A stretch of 64,000 nucleotides of DNA from Pseudomonas eucalypticola. Its GTDB lineage: Bacteria; Pseudomonadota; Gammaproteobacteria; Pseudomonadales; Pseudomonadaceae. Below the pieces are notes generated by a model. The model was not told the origin of the DNA. It worked only from the letters and a program-made list of their open reading frames with translations, and ran no database searches. Below are positions 30,263 through 39,549 of this stretch, in pieces (positions within the stretch are counted from its first letter, which is position 1; every line of letters starts with the position of its first letter). The position numbers and the translations under genes were made by a program. The stretch spans positions 5,426,501 to 5,490,500 of the forward strand of contig NZ_CP056030.1 of the NCBI RefSeq assembly GCF_013374995.1, read 5' to 3'.

Positions 30263-30310
30263 CAGCCTTCGGTGGCACCGCAGGTCTATCTGCAGTGCCA
30301 CCAAAGGCTG
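30263..30310. repeat. 21-bp-arm hairpin between kdgD and its regulator
   Basis: Arms 30263-30283 and 30290-30310 pair at 19 of 21 positions around GTCTAT. The hairpin is framed by CTTCCCGAGCA (30236-30246) and a GTGGGACCGAGCG...CTCGGGAAG block (30348-30371), both resembling the REP arm at 48360. The 277-bp gap thus looks like an old or composite REPIN between divergently controlled units. Confidence 0.6.
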
Positions 30311-30385
30311 AGTGCTGGAGGCTATTGATTAAACGGCCGCGAAAGGTGTGGGACCGAGCGTGCTCGGGAAGCAGGTACAACCGAC

Positions 30386-31132
30386 CTAGGCAGTCGCCTG
30401 CGCTTCTTCATGAGCCTGGCGCAGCCGCTCGCGGCTGTTGGTCAGGTGCAGGCGCATGGCCGCGCGGGCGGCATCGGAGTCCTGACGGGCGATGGCCTCG
30501 TATATCTCTTCATGCTCGCGGCTCAGGCGGCTCATGTAGTGCTGCTGGTCATCATGGGCCAGGCGCGCGGAGTTGAGCCGGGTACGCGGAATGATACTGG
30601 TGCCCAGGTGGGTCATGATGTCGGTGAAGTAGCGGTTGCCGGTGGACAGGGCGATCTGCAGGTGGAACTGGAAGTCCGAGGCCACTGCATCGCTGGCGTG
30701 GGCCGCGCTCTCAGCCAGGGCGTCCAGCGCCGCGCGCATGGCGGCCAGTTGCTCGGGCGAGCGGCGCTGGGCAGCCAGCCCTGCCGACTCCACTTCCAGG
30801 CTGATGCGCAATTCCAGCACCGCCAGCACGTCACGCAAGGTGACGATGGTGGCGGGGTCGATACGGAAGCCGCTTGGGCTGGGCGTGTCGAGCACGAAGG
30901 TGCCGATGCCATGGCGGGTTTCCACCTGCCCCGCCGCCTGCAGGCGCGAAATGGCTTCACGCACCACGGTGCGGCTGACGCCCTGCTCCTGCATGATCGC
31001 CGACTCGGTGGGCAACTTGTCGCCGCGCTTGAGCTCACCCTTGAGGATGCGCTCGGTCAGCACGGTGACCAGTTCCTGGGCAAGGCTGCGGGGCTTGCGG
31101 CGCCCGCGCGGCTGGGCGGTTGGGGTATCCAT
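30386..31132 (-). CDS. gudR: FadR-subfamily GntR regulator of the sugar-acid genes
   Basis: A 248-aa protein: N-terminal winged helix-turn-helix (LKRGDKLPTESAIMQEQGVSR; EAISRLQAAGQVETRHGIG) and an all-helical FCD effector domain with metal-binding His residues (FQFHLQIALSTGNRY; SREHEEIYEAI). It is transcribed in the same direction as kdgD-gudP-garD, upstream of them. By analogy with Pseudomonas clusters, it probably represses the pathway until galactarate/glucarate arrives. The symbol is a contextual suggestion. Confidence 0.75.
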   Translation of the reverse strand: MDTPTAQPRGRRKPRSLAQELVTVLTERILKGELKRGDKLPTESAIMQEQGVSRTVVREAISRLQAAGQVETRHGIGTFVLDTPSPSGFRIDPATIVTLRDVLAVLELRISLEVESAGLAAQRRSPEQLAAMRAALDALAESAAHASDAVASDFQFHLQIALSTGNRYFTDIMTHLGTSIIPRTRLNSARLAHDDQQHYMSRLSREHEEIYEAIARQDSDAARAAMRLHLTNSRERLRQAHEEAQATA

Positions 31133-31185
31133 GGCGAACTTCTTATCTCGAAATCACGTTGATAGGCGCATCATAGCGCATTCCA

Positions 31186-31195
31186 GTCGTACGAC
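31186..31195. promoter_or_regulatory. Perfect GTCGTACGAC palindrome upstream of the regulator gene
   Basis: This 10-bp perfect palindrome sits 54 bp upstream of the gudR start and repeats the half-site of the kdgD operator. It suggests autoregulation by the FadR-type protein. Confidence 0.55.
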
Positions 31196-31201
31196 CACAG
31201 T

Positions 31202-32941
31202 TCACACCGTGGTCGCCTCCCCCATCGCCTGTGGCTGCAAATGCCCGCCTTCCAGGCGAATATGCCGGGAGTGGAAGCGCTTGAGGCTGCTGCGGTGGCC
31301 GACGCTGATCAGGGTCAGCCCCGGCAGTTCATCGATCAGCGCCTGGTACAGGCTGGCCTCGTCTTCCTCGTCCATGGCCGACGTGGCTTCGTCCAGGTAC
31401 AACCACTGCGGCGCGTACAACAGCGTGCGGGCGAATGCTACGCGCTGCTGCTCACCCGGCGACAGCAGGCTTTGCCAGTGGGCCGGTTCGTCCAGCCGCT
31501 CGATCAGTTGCGGCAGGCGGCACAGCTGCAGGACGTGGGCGTAGCGCTCTTGGCTGTACACATCACCCGGCTGTGGATAACTCAAGGCCTCGCGCAGGGT
31601 GCCGATGGGCAGGTACGGCTTCTGGGGCATGAACATCGTGCGCCCTTCGGGCATGTCGATGCGGCCCCGGCCGTGGGTCAACAAATTGCCCATGGCCCGC
31701 AACAAGGTGCTCTTGCCACTGCCGGAGCGGCCGCTGAGCAGCACACGGTCGCCGGCAGCGACGTCCAGGGCGGCGTTTTGCAGCAGTTGGCGACCGTTGC
31801 CCAGGGTCAGGTCCAGGTCCTTGATGTGCAGCTGGTGCCCGTGGCGCTTCACCTCCACGCCCGGCGCGCGCTGTTCGTTGTCGTCCATGGCCTGGCGGAA
31901 ACTCAGCAGACGGTCGCACGTGGCGCGCCAGGTGGCCAGGTCGGTATAGGCATTGATGAACCAACTGAGGCTACCCTGCACGCTACCGAAGGCATCGGCT
32001 ACCTGCATGAGCACGCCCAGCTCGATGGCCCCGGAGAAATAGCGCGGCGAGGCCACGACGATGGGGAAAATGTTGGCGATCTGCGCGTAACCATTGGTGA
32101 AGATATTCATGCGCTTCTGCACGCGCATGATCGCCCAGTAATTTTTCCAGATCTGGTTGAAGCGCGCGCTCAGGCGCTGGTTTTCCACAGGCTCGCCGTC
32201 CAGCAGGGCGATGGTCTCGGCGTTTTCGCGCACTCGGATCAAGCCAAAACGCAGGTCGGCCTCGAAACGTTGCTGGTTGTTGCTCAAACTGATCAGGCGG
32301 CGCCCCAACAAATGGGTGATCAGGCTGCCGGCCAGGGCGTACAGGAATGCGGCCCAGAACATGTACCCGGGGATGTTGATGCCGAACAGCTCGATAGTGC
32401 CGGAAATACCCCACAGGATCACCGAAAACGACACCAGGTTGACGATGTTGCTGATCAGCCCCAGGCCGATGCTCAGGGTATCGGAAGTGAAATCGCGCAA
32501 GTCTTCGCTCAGGCGCTGGTCAGGGTTATCGGTAACGCCCTGCTGCTCCAGGCGGTAGTAGCTCTTGTGCGCCAGCCACTGCTTGAAGTGTTTCTCGGTG
32601 AGCCAGCGCCGCCAGCGGATGGTGAGCATCTGCGTCAGGTAGATGCGCGTCACCCCCATGGCGATGTACACCGCCGCCATGCCACAGAAATACAGGATCA
32701 GCTGAATGAACTGCTCATAATGTTTTTCCTGCAGCGAGTTGTACATGTCGCGGTTCCAACTGTTGAACCACACCGACATGGCCACGCTGGCCAGCGACAA
32801 CACAATGATGGTCACCAGCAGCGACCAGGCTTTGCCCTTTTCTTCGCTTTTCCAGTACGGGGTAATCAGTTTCCAGACCCGGCGGGCAAAATGACCGCGC
32901 ACGGCGTCGTTGACCGCGGAGTGTTCAGCGTTCTGATTCAT
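31202..32941 (-). CDS. ABC transporter, fused permease-ATPase (SbmA/BacA-like, YddA type)
   Basis: A 579-aa half transporter. The N-terminal ~330 residues are the SbmA/BacA-type membrane domain (ARRVWKLITPYWKSEEK; six helices; NPDQRLSEDLRDF). The C-terminal ATPase has Walker [14 protein letters not shown], signature LSPGEQQRVAFAR and Walker B WLYLDEATSAMDE. Relatives handle peptides, vitamin B12 or long-chain lipids; the substrate here is not evident. It likely works as a homodimer. It lies upstream of the galactarate regulator and downstream of roxR but seems independent of both. Confidence 0.85.
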   Translation of the reverse strand: MNQNAEHSAVNDAVRGHFARRVWKLITPYWKSEEKGKAWSLLVTIIVLSLASVAMSVWFNSWNRDMYNSLQEKHYEQFIQLILYFCGMAAVYIAMGVTRIYLTQMLTIRWRRWLTEKHFKQWLAHKSYYRLEQQGVTDNPDQRLSEDLRDFTSDTLSIGLGLISNIVNLVSFSVILWGISGTIELFGINIPGYMFWAAFLYALAGSLITHLLGRRLISLSNNQQRFEADLRFGLIRVRENAETIALLDGEPVENQRLSARFNQIWKNYWAIMRVQKRMNIFTNGYAQIANIFPIVVASPRYFSGAIELGVLMQVADAFGSVQGSLSWFINAYTDLATWRATCDRLLSFRQAMDDNEQRAPGVEVKRHGHQLHIKDLDLTLGNGRQLLQNAALDVAAGDRVLLSGRSGSGKSTLLRAMGNLLTHGRGRIDMPEGRTMFMPQKPYLPIGTLREALSYPQPGDVYSQERYAHVLQLCRLPQLIERLDEPAHWQSLLSPGEQQRVAFARTLLYAPQWLYLDEATSAMDEEDEASLYQALIDELPGLTLISVGHRSSLKRFHSRHIRLEGGHLQPQAMGEATTV

Positions 32942-33022
32942 GTAGGAACTCGATGATGGAAGGCCCGCGCACGCGCATCGATCCTGATGCGCAGCGAGGC
33001 GAAATCAACAAGGGGCAGGCGC

Positions 33023-33583
33023 TCAGCGCCGAACCGGGCGCTTCTGCAGTTTGCGCTGCAGCGTTCGCCGATGCATGCCCAGGGCGCGGGCAGTGGCGGA
33101 GATGTTGCCTTCGTGCTCGGTGAGCACGCGCTGGATGTGTTCCCACTGCAGGCGGTCCACCGACATGGGGTTTTCCGGCACCAGGGTGTCCAGGTCGGCG
33201 TGCTCGGACAGCAGAGCCGCCAGCACGTCGTCGGCGTCGGCCGGCTTGCACAGGTAGTTGCAGGCACCGCGCTTGATGGCTTCCACCGCGGTGGCGATGC
33301 TGGAGTAACCGGTCAGGATCACCACGCGCATCTCCGGGTCCAATTCCAGCAGCTTGGGCAGCAGCACCAGGCCCGAATCGCCTTCCATTTTCAGGTCCAG
33401 GGCGGCGTAGTCGGGTACGTCGTCCTGGGCCAGCTTCAGCCCTTCGTCGGCGCTGGCGGCGGTGCTGACGCGAAAGCCCCGGCGGGCCATGGCGCGGGCC
33501 ATGACGCGGGTAAAGGTCGAATCGTCATCGACCAGCAACAGATGCGGCAGCTCTTCGCCTTCGACCTGGTTTTCATCACTCAT
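33023..33583 (-). CDS. roxR: Redox response regulator RoxR (RegA/PrrA family)
   Basis: A 186-aa response regulator. The receiver domain has phospho-Asp in YAALDLKMEGDSG, the acidic pocket LLLVDDD and Lys in YLCKPADADD. A short linker leads to a Fis-type helix-turn-helix at the C terminus (GNISATARALGMHRRTLQRKL). RoxR controls terminal oxidases and redox genes. It starts at 33583, overlapping the roxS stop by 8 nt. The upstream frame extension overlaps roxS and is not conserved. Confidence 0.93.
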   Translation of the reverse strand: MSDENQVEGEELPHLLLVDDDSTFTRVMARAMARRGFRVSTAASADEGLKLAQDDVPDYAALDLKMEGDSGLVLLPKLLELDPEMRVVILTGYSSIATAVEAIKRGACNYLCKPADADDVLAALLSEHADLDTLVPENPMSVDRLQWEHIQRVLTEHEGNISATARALGMHRRTLQRKLQKRPVRR

Positions 33584-34838
33584 GTCTGTCTCCTCGGGCG
33601 TCACGGGGCAGGCGCAACTCGGTGAGTGTACCGCCCTGCTCATGACTATAGAGTTTTACCGAGCCGCCGGCGCGTGTCACGCTGGCCTTGCTCAAAAACA
33701 GGCCCAGGCCGAAGCCCTTGCCCTTGGTCGTAAAGAAAGGTTTGCCGATTTGCTCGGCGATTGCCAGAGGCACACCGGGGCCGTGATCGCGAATCACGAT
33801 GAAGATATCTTCAGCGTTCCAGTCCAGGTGCACTTCCAGGCCTTCGGCGCAGGCGTCGGCGGCGTTGTTCAGCAGGTTGAGCAACGCCTGGGTGAGGTCC
33901 GGAGGTGGTGCCAGCTCGGGCACTTCGCCCTGGCCCAGGCGCTGGAAGCGGTAGGTGGCTTCCGGGCGCATCAGGTGCCAGCGGTTCAGGGCCTCGTCGA
34001 GCCAGGCGGTCACGGGCTGCTCCATCACCGCCATGCGCCGGTTGGCCTCGGCGGCGCGCACCAGTTGCTGCAGGGTTTCCTTGCACAGCTTGACCTGGTC
34101 CTGAAGCACCGCCAGGTCTTCCTGCAGGGCCGGGTCCGGGTGGTCCTGGCGCATTTCCTTGAGCAGCACGCTCATGGTCGCCAGCGGCGTGCCCAGTTCA
34201 TGGGCGGCACCGGCGGCTTCAGTGGCCACGGCCAGCAATTGCTGGTCACGCAGCCCCTCTTCGCGCCGCTGAGCACGCATCTGCTCTTGGCGGCGCAGCT
34301 CCTCGGCCATCTTGGCGGCGAAGAAGGTAATCACCCCGGCCGCCAGGGCAAAACTCAGCCACATCCCGTAGTTCTGCAGGTTTTCCCGGGCGATCGGCAG
34401 CGTTGGCAGCGGGTAGAACCGCACCAGCAGCACCGAATAGCACGCCAGGGCAATACCCGACAGAATCACCGAATAGAGCCAGGGCAGTGTGACTGCCGCG
34501 ATGGTCAACGGCACCAGGTAATACGACACGAACGGGTTGGTGGAGCCACCCGAGTAATACAGCAGGGCACTGTGCAACAGCAGGTCACAGGTCAACTGCA
34601 GGGCGTATTCCTGCTCGGTCACCGGGAGTGAAGCGCGCACTCGCAGTGCGGTCACGGTACACAGCAGCAACGACACGGCCAGGGTGGCGCTCAGTTGCAA
34701 CCAGGGCAGCGGCAGCAGGTGCGTCAGGTAGGCGAAGCCCACCGACCCGGCTTGGGCGGCCAATACCAGAAAACGGATGAATGTCAGGCGCCAGAGGTTC
34801 TGGCGAGTAGCGGACAACGGCATAGATGGGGCGAGCAT
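33576..34838 (-). CDS. roxS: Redox-sensing histidine kinase RoxS (RegB/PrrB family)
   Basis: A 420-aa kinase with six membrane helices, the quinone-binding GGSTNPF motif at about residues 96-102, the H-box GAAHELGTPLA (His near 211) and N/G boxes (LLNLLNNAADAC; DHGPGVPL; GKGFGLGLFLSK). The RegB redox Cys equivalent is present near residue 251 (QVKLCKETL). It senses the ubiquinone pool and phosphorylates RoxR. The start is the ATG at 34838, with AGGAGAG upstream. Confidence 0.93.
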   Translation of the reverse strand: MLAPSMPLSATRQNLWRLTFIRFLVLAAQAGSVGFAYLTHLLPLPWLQLSATLAVSLLLCTVTALRVRASLPVTEQEYALQLTCDLLLHSALLYYSGGSTNPFVSYYLVPLTIAAVTLPWLYSVILSGIALACYSVLLVRFYPLPTLPIARENLQNYGMWLSFALAAGVITFFAAKMAEELRRQEQMRAQRREEGLRDQQLLAVATEAAGAAHELGTPLATMSVLLKEMRQDHPDPALQEDLAVLQDQVKLCKETLQQLVRAAEANRRMAVMEQPVTAWLDEALNRWHLMRPEATYRFQRLGQGEVPELAPPPDLTQALLNLLNNAADACAEGLEVHLDWNAEDIFIVIRDHGPGVPLAIAEQIGKPFFTTKGKGFGLGLFLSKASVTRAGGSVKLYSHEQGGTLTELRLPRDARGDRHE

Positions 34839-35011
34839 GAGCTCTCCTGATGAGCGCTCCAGGCAGATCGTTGCAAGTATAACCAACTCGGGGGCCAGGC
34901 AGACAAATGTGCGGCAAAGCGCCACAGCCCGCCATACAAACGGTTACACATCCGCGATGAACCGCCCCCGGACGACTACAGTCTTAGCGGTTTGCCCACA
35001 AGGAGCTCCCC

Positions 35012-35722
35012 ATGCACATCTCCCGTCGCAGCGCTGCCCTCGTCCTCGGCGCCGGCCTGCTTGCCAGCCTGCCGGCCCTGGCCGACGAAGCGCCCCGCTA
35101 CAATCAGATTTCCCTGCGTGCCGAAGTCAGCCGGGAAGTGCCGCGCGACCTGATGCTGGTCACCCTGTACAGCGAAGAACAGAACGCCGACCCCGCCAAG
35201 CTCGCCGCCCAGGTCACCGAGGCCATGAACAAGGCGCTTGGCAAAGCCCGTGAAGCAAAGGAAGTGAACGTCAGCCAAGGCAGCCGCAACAGCTACCCCA
35301 TTTATGACGACAAGGGCCAGAAAATCACCGGTTGGCGCGAGCGGGCCGAGCTGCGCCTGGAAAGCGCCGACTTCCCGGCCCTGTCCACCCTGACCGGGCA
35401 ACTGTTGCAAGACCTGAAGATGGGCGGCATGACCTTTACCCTGTCGCCCAAGACCCGCACCGCCAGCGAAGACGCCCTGCTCAAGGACGCCGTGGCCGCC
35501 TTCAAGGCCCGCGCCCAGCTGGCTACCGAGGCGTTAGGCGGCAAGGGCTACAAAGTGGTCAGCATGAACCTCAACAGCAGCGGCTACCAGCAGCCGTTCC
35601 CACGGGCGGCGATGATGATGAAATCGGCCATGGCCGACGCGGCGCCCACGCCTGAAGTGGAAGCGGGCACCAGTCAGGTCAGCATGAACGCCGACGGCAC
35701 CATCGAAGTGCAGATGCCCTGA
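35012..35722 (+). CDS. Periplasmic SIMPL-domain protein (DUF541)
   Basis: A 236-aa protein with a Sec signal peptide (VLGAGLLASLPALA, cleavage around residue 24) and a SIMPL domain (RYNQISLRAEVSREVPRDLM; GWRERAELRLESADF). Family members include BP26 of Brucella and E. coli YggE, linked to oxidative stress or large oligomeric assemblies, with no defined activity. It is divergent from roxS (173-bp gap) and precedes dppA1 by 70 bp. Confidence 0.85.
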   Translation: MHISRRSAALVLGAGLLASLPALADEAPRYNQISLRAEVSREVPRDLMLVTLYSEEQNADPAKLAAQVTEAMNKALGKAREAKEVNVSQGSRNSYPIYDDKGQKITGWRERAELRLESADFPALSTLTGQLLQDLKMGGMTFTLSPKTRTASEDALLKDAVAAFKARAQLATEALGGKGYKVVSMNLNSSGYQQPFPRAAMMMKSAMADAAPTPEVEAGTSQVSMNADGTIEVQMP

Positions 35723-35792
35723 CGGTCTGCGGCTACGGGTCATGCAGCGGATGGGGTAATCTGCGAGCCACACTGTATTCAGAGAGGCTTTC

Positions 35793-37391
35793 ATGGACAA
35801 AACCGCCTTCAAACCCCTGCTGCTCGCCGCTGCCCTGCTGGCCGCACCGCTGGCCCAGGCCGCCGGCACGCTGGTCTACTGCTCGGAAGCGAGCCCTGCG
35901 GGGTTCGACCCCAGCCAATACACCAGCGGCACCGACTTCGACGCCTCGGCCGAAACGGTGTTCAACCGCCTGACCCAGTTCAAACGCGGCGGCACCGAGG
36001 TGGAACCGGGCCTGGCGACTTCCTGGGATGTGTCCAAGGATGGCCTGGCGTACACCTTTCACCTGCGCCAAGGGGTGAAGTTTCACACCACCGAGTATTT
36101 CAACCCTACCCGCACGTTCAATGCCGATGACGTACTGTTTACTTTCGATCGCCTGCTGAACCCCCAACAGCCGTTTCGGCAGGCCTACCCATCCGAGTCT
36201 CCATACTTCAACGACATGGACTTGAACACCACCATCAAGTCGGTGACCAAGACCGACGACAACACCGTGGTGTTCACCCTCAACCATATCGACGCCGCCT
36301 TCGTGCAGAACCTGGCCATGAGCTTCGCCTCAATCCAGTCGGCCGAGTACGCCAACCAGTTGCTCAAGCAAGGCAAGGCCGCGGACATCAACCAGAAGCC
36401 GATCGGCACCGGGCCGTTCGTGTTCAAGCGCTACCAGAAAGACGCGCAGATCCGTTACACGGCCAACAAGGACTACTGGAAGCCGGAAGACGTGAAGCTC
36501 GACAATCTGATCTTCTCCATTACCCCGGACGCTGCGGTGCGCTTGCAGAAGCTCAAGCGCGGCGAGTGCCAGGTCAGCGGCTACCCGCGCCCCGAAGACA
36601 TCGAGGTGGCCAAGCAGGACCCGGATTTGCGGGTGCTCAGCCAACCCGGCTTCAACCTGGGCTTCCTGGCCTACAACGTGACCCACAAACCCCTGGACCA
36701 GTTGAAGGTGCGCCAGGCCCTGGACATGGCCATCGACAAGCCGGCGATCATCAAGGCGGTGTACCAGAGCGCCGGTCAGTTGGCCCAGAACGCCTTGCCA
36801 CCGGCCCAATGGTCCTATGACCCGACCATCAAGGACGCCCCCTACAACCCTGACAAGGCCCGCCAACTGCTGAAAGAGGCCGGGGTCAAGGAAGGTACCA
36901 CCATCGACCTGTGGGCCATGACCGTGCAACGCGCCTCCAACCCCAATGCGCGCATGTCTGCGCAGATGATCCAGAGCGACTGGGCCAAGATCGGTATCAA
37001 GGCCAACATCGTCAGCTATGAATGGGGCGAGTACATCAAGCGGGCCAAGGCCGGCGAGCATGACGTGATGATCTACGGCTGGACCGGCGACAACGGTGAT
37101 CCGGACAACTGGCTGGGCGTGCTCTATAGCTGCGCCGCGGTGAAAGGCAGCAACTACGCCAAGTGGTGCGACCCTGCGTATGACAAGCTGATCCAGAAAG
37201 CCAAGCTGAGCGCCGACCGTGACGAGCGCATCAAGCTGTACCAGCAGGCCCAGCACATTCTCAAGGCCCAGGTGCCGATCACCCCGATCGCCAACTCCAC
37301 GGTGTTCCAACCCATGCGCAAAGAAGTACAGGACTTCCGCATCAGCCCGTTCGGCCTGACGCCGTTCTATGGCGTCAGCGTGCAACAGTAG
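35793..37391 (+). CDS. dppA1: Di/tripeptide ABC transporter substrate-binding protein (DppA paralogue 1)
   Basis: A 532-aa SBP_bac_5 (cluster C) periplasmic protein with signal peptide (LLLAAALLAAPLAQAAG) and the DppA-type segments VYCSEASPAGFDPSQY, GDNGDPDNWLGVLYSC and FRISPFGLTPFYGVS. DppA captures short peptides and delivers them to DppBC. It is the first of four paralogues here. A 9-bp hairpin follows its stop (37424-37446), so it may be transcribed separately. Confidence 0.9.
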   Translation: MDKTAFKPLLLAAALLAAPLAQAAGTLVYCSEASPAGFDPSQYTSGTDFDASAETVFNRLTQFKRGGTEVEPGLATSWDVSKDGLAYTFHLRQGVKFHTTEYFNPTRTFNADDVLFTFDRLLNPQQPFRQAYPSESPYFNDMDLNTTIKSVTKTDDNTVVFTLNHIDAAFVQNLAMSFASIQSAEYANQLLKQGKAADINQKPIGTGPFVFKRYQKDAQIRYTANKDYWKPEDVKLDNLIFSITPDAAVRLQKLKRGECQVSGYPRPEDIEVAKQDPDLRVLSQPGFNLGFLAYNVTHKPLDQLKVRQALDMAIDKPAIIKAVYQSAGQLAQNALPPAQWSYDPTIKDAPYNPDKARQLLKEAGVKEGTTIDLWAMTVQRASNPNARMSAQMIQSDWAKIGIKANIVSYEWGEYIKRAKAGEHDVMIYGWTGDNGDPDNWLGVLYSCAAVKGSNYAKWCDPAYDKLIQKAKLSADRDERIKLYQQAQHILKAQVPITPIANSTVFQPMRKEVQDFRISPFGLTPFYGVSVQQ

Positions 37392-37423
37392 GCAGCTGCT
37401 CATCCTTCAAACCAGTCCTATCC

Positions 37424-37446
37424 ATGCGCACCAAAACGGTGCGCAT
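37424..37446 (+). terminator. Hairpin after dppA1
   Basis: A perfect 9-bp stem ATGCGCACC / GGTGCGCAT with a 5-nt loop lies 32 bp past dppA1; only a short TGTT tail follows. It may be a weak terminator or processing site. Confidence 0.5.
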
Positions 37447-37491
37447 TGTTGACCGAATGATCAGTTTTCGGGCGAGCTACGCCCCAGAATA

Positions 37492-37507
37492 AACGTACGC
37501 AAACGTT
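37492..37507. promoter_or_regulatory. AACGTACGCAAACGTT motif upstream of dppA2
   Basis: This 16-mer matches 14 positions of the perfect palindrome AACGTTTGCAAACGTT found before the opdP porin (41229-41244). It lies 167 bp upstream of the dppA2 ATG. It could be an operator common to parts of the dpp locus. A perfect GGGTCGACCC palindrome also lies in this leader at 37621-37630. Confidence 0.45.
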
Positions 37508-37673
37508 CAACTGGGTCATTTCTTACACCGATGCGACATTCTAGTACGACCGTTCCACGTATGAGCCTTTCCCTCCGCCTAAAGTATTGCTTTGGGTATG
37601 CGGCCTGCATAAGTATCGGCGGGTCGACCCACAAGGTCCCCCTCAATCAAAAAACACAACAACTGAGGCCAAC

Positions 37674-39287
37674 ATGCTCAAACACGCGGTCATTCCGTTT
37701 CTGATCGGCGCCGGCATGCTTGCCAGTGCTCCTTTTGCCCTGGCAGCCCCCACCAGCCTGGTGTTCTGCTCCGAGGGCAGCCCGGCCGGTTTTGACCCGG
37801 GCCAGTACACCACCGGCACTGACTTCGATGCTTCGGCCGAAACCATCTTCAACCGCCTCAGCCAGTTCGAGCGCGGGGGCACCGCCGTGGTCCCAGGCCT
37901 CGCTACCCGCTGGGACGTATCCCCGGACGGCCTGACCTACACCTTCCACCTGCGCGAAGGGGTCAAGTTCCACACCACCGATTACTTCAAGCCGACGCGC
38001 GACTTCAATGCCGACGACGTGCTGTTCACCTTCAACCGCATGCTCGACAAGGACATGCCGTTCCGCAAGGCGTACCCCACGGAGTTTCCGTACTTCACCG
38101 ACATGGGCATGAACGACAACATCACCAAGGTCGAGAAAGTCGACGACCACACCGTCACGTTCAGCCTCAAGACCGTCGACGCTGCATTCATCCAGGACAT
38201 GGCGATGAGCTTCGCCTCCATCCAGTCCGCCGAATACGCCGCGCAGCTGCTCAAGGAAGGCAAGCCCCAGGACCTGAACCAGAAGCCCATCGGCACCGGC
38301 CCCTTCGTGTTCAGCGAGTACCAAAAGGACGCGCAGATCCGTTACAAGGGCAACAAGGAGTACTGGAACCCGTCTGACGTAAAGGTCGACAACCTGATCT
38401 TTGCCATCACCACCGACGCTTCGGTGCGCATGCAGAAGCTCAAGAAGAACGAGTGCCAGATCACTGCCTACCCGCGTCCGGCCGACATCGAGCCGCTCAA
38501 GGCCGACCCGAACCTGAAGATGCCTGAGCAGGCCGGTTTCAACCTCGGGTATATCGCCTACAACGTCACCCACAAGCCGTTCGACAACCTCAAGTTCCGC
38601 CAGGCGCTGGACATGGCGGTGAACAAGCAGCAGATCATCAAGTCGGTGTACCTGGGCGCCGGCCAACTGGCGGTCAACGCCATGCCGCCGACCCAGTGGT
38701 CGTACGACACCACCATCAAGGATGCGGCCTACGACCCCGAGAAAGCCAAGGCCCTGCTCAAGGAAGCCGGGGTACCGGAGGGCACCACCATCAACCTGTG
38801 GGCCATGCCCGTGCAGCGCCCCTACAACCCCAATGCCAAGCTGATGGCCGAAATGCTGCAGTCGGACTGGGGCAAGATCGGCATCAAGGCCAACATCGTC
38901 AGCTACGAGTGGGGCGAGTACATCAAGCGTGCCCACAACGGCGAGACCGACGCCATGCTGATTGGCTGGAGCGGCGACAACGGTGACCCGGACAACTGGC
39001 TGGGCACGCTGCTGGGCTGCGATGCTGTCAATGGCAACAACTTCGGCAAATGGTGCGACGCCGACTTCGACAAGCTGATCAAGGCGGCCAAGGCCACCTC
39101 CGACCAGGCCAAGCGCATCGAGCTGTACAAGCAGGCGCAACACCGCATGAAGGACCAGGTGCCGATCACCCCGATCGCCAACTCCACGGTCTACCAGCCG
39201 ATGCGCAGCAACGTCGTGGACTTCAAGATCAGCCCCTTCGGCCTGAACTCGTTCTACGGCGTGGGTCTCGACGAAAGCAAGAAATAA
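37674..39287 (+). CDS. dppA2: Di/tripeptide substrate-binding protein (DppA paralogue 2)
   Basis: A 537-aa paralogue with signal peptide (FLIGAGMLASAPFALAAP). It shares long blocks with paralogues 1 and 3 (EGSPAGFDPGQYTTGTDFD; SYEWGEYIKRAHNGE; SPFGLNSFYGVG). Start ATG at 37674, directly ahead of the signal peptide; the frame extends upstream without homology. It has its own ~280-bp leader, so it probably has its own promoter. Confidence 0.9.
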   Translation: MLKHAVIPFLIGAGMLASAPFALAAPTSLVFCSEGSPAGFDPGQYTTGTDFDASAETIFNRLSQFERGGTAVVPGLATRWDVSPDGLTYTFHLREGVKFHTTDYFKPTRDFNADDVLFTFNRMLDKDMPFRKAYPTEFPYFTDMGMNDNITKVEKVDDHTVTFSLKTVDAAFIQDMAMSFASIQSAEYAAQLLKEGKPQDLNQKPIGTGPFVFSEYQKDAQIRYKGNKEYWNPSDVKVDNLIFAITTDASVRMQKLKKNECQITAYPRPADIEPLKADPNLKMPEQAGFNLGYIAYNVTHKPFDNLKFRQALDMAVNKQQIIKSVYLGAGQLAVNAMPPTQWSYDTTIKDAAYDPEKAKALLKEAGVPEGTTINLWAMPVQRPYNPNAKLMAEMLQSDWGKIGIKANIVSYEWGEYIKRAHNGETDAMLIGWSGDNGDPDNWLGTLLGCDAVNGNNFGKWCDADFDKLIKAAKATSDQAKRIELYKQAQHRMKDQVPITPIANSTVYQPMRSNVVDFKISPFGLNSFYGVGLDESKK

Positions 39288-39304
39288 CCCTCGGCGTGCA
39301 GAAA

Positions 39305-39353
39305 CTGGCTTGCCAGCGAGCTTTTCAGCCCGAAAAGCACGCTGGCAGGCCAG
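39305..39353. repeat. 22-bp-arm hairpin after dppA2
   Basis: Arms 39305-39326 and 39332-39353 pair with only two mismatches around a 5-nt loop. The core GCTGGCAGGCCAGC recurs after kdgD (29115-29164). It lies 18 bp after dppA2 and probably limits read-through into dppA3. Confidence 0.65.
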
Positions 39354-39549
39354 CGCTTCGACGATCGGTGCAAGCTCCCTTAAACCTTTGATTACTGCAT
39401 TTTCAAGCAGGGCCCTCGTGCATTTCAGAAACGTCCTACAAGCCCCGGCGATTTCGCGCATTTACGGTCATGGCTGACGCCCCTAGTTTCGAACCCCTGC
39501 CCAATCGACCCGCGGGCACTTCGAACCAGACAACAAGGAATAGACCGTC

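Noticed and set aside
34860-35011. Possible RoxR sites (GCGGC-AAA-GCGCC near 34911) between roxS and the SIMPL gene
   Set aside because: I do not remember the RoxR consensus precisely enough, and GC-rich repeats of this size occur by chance.
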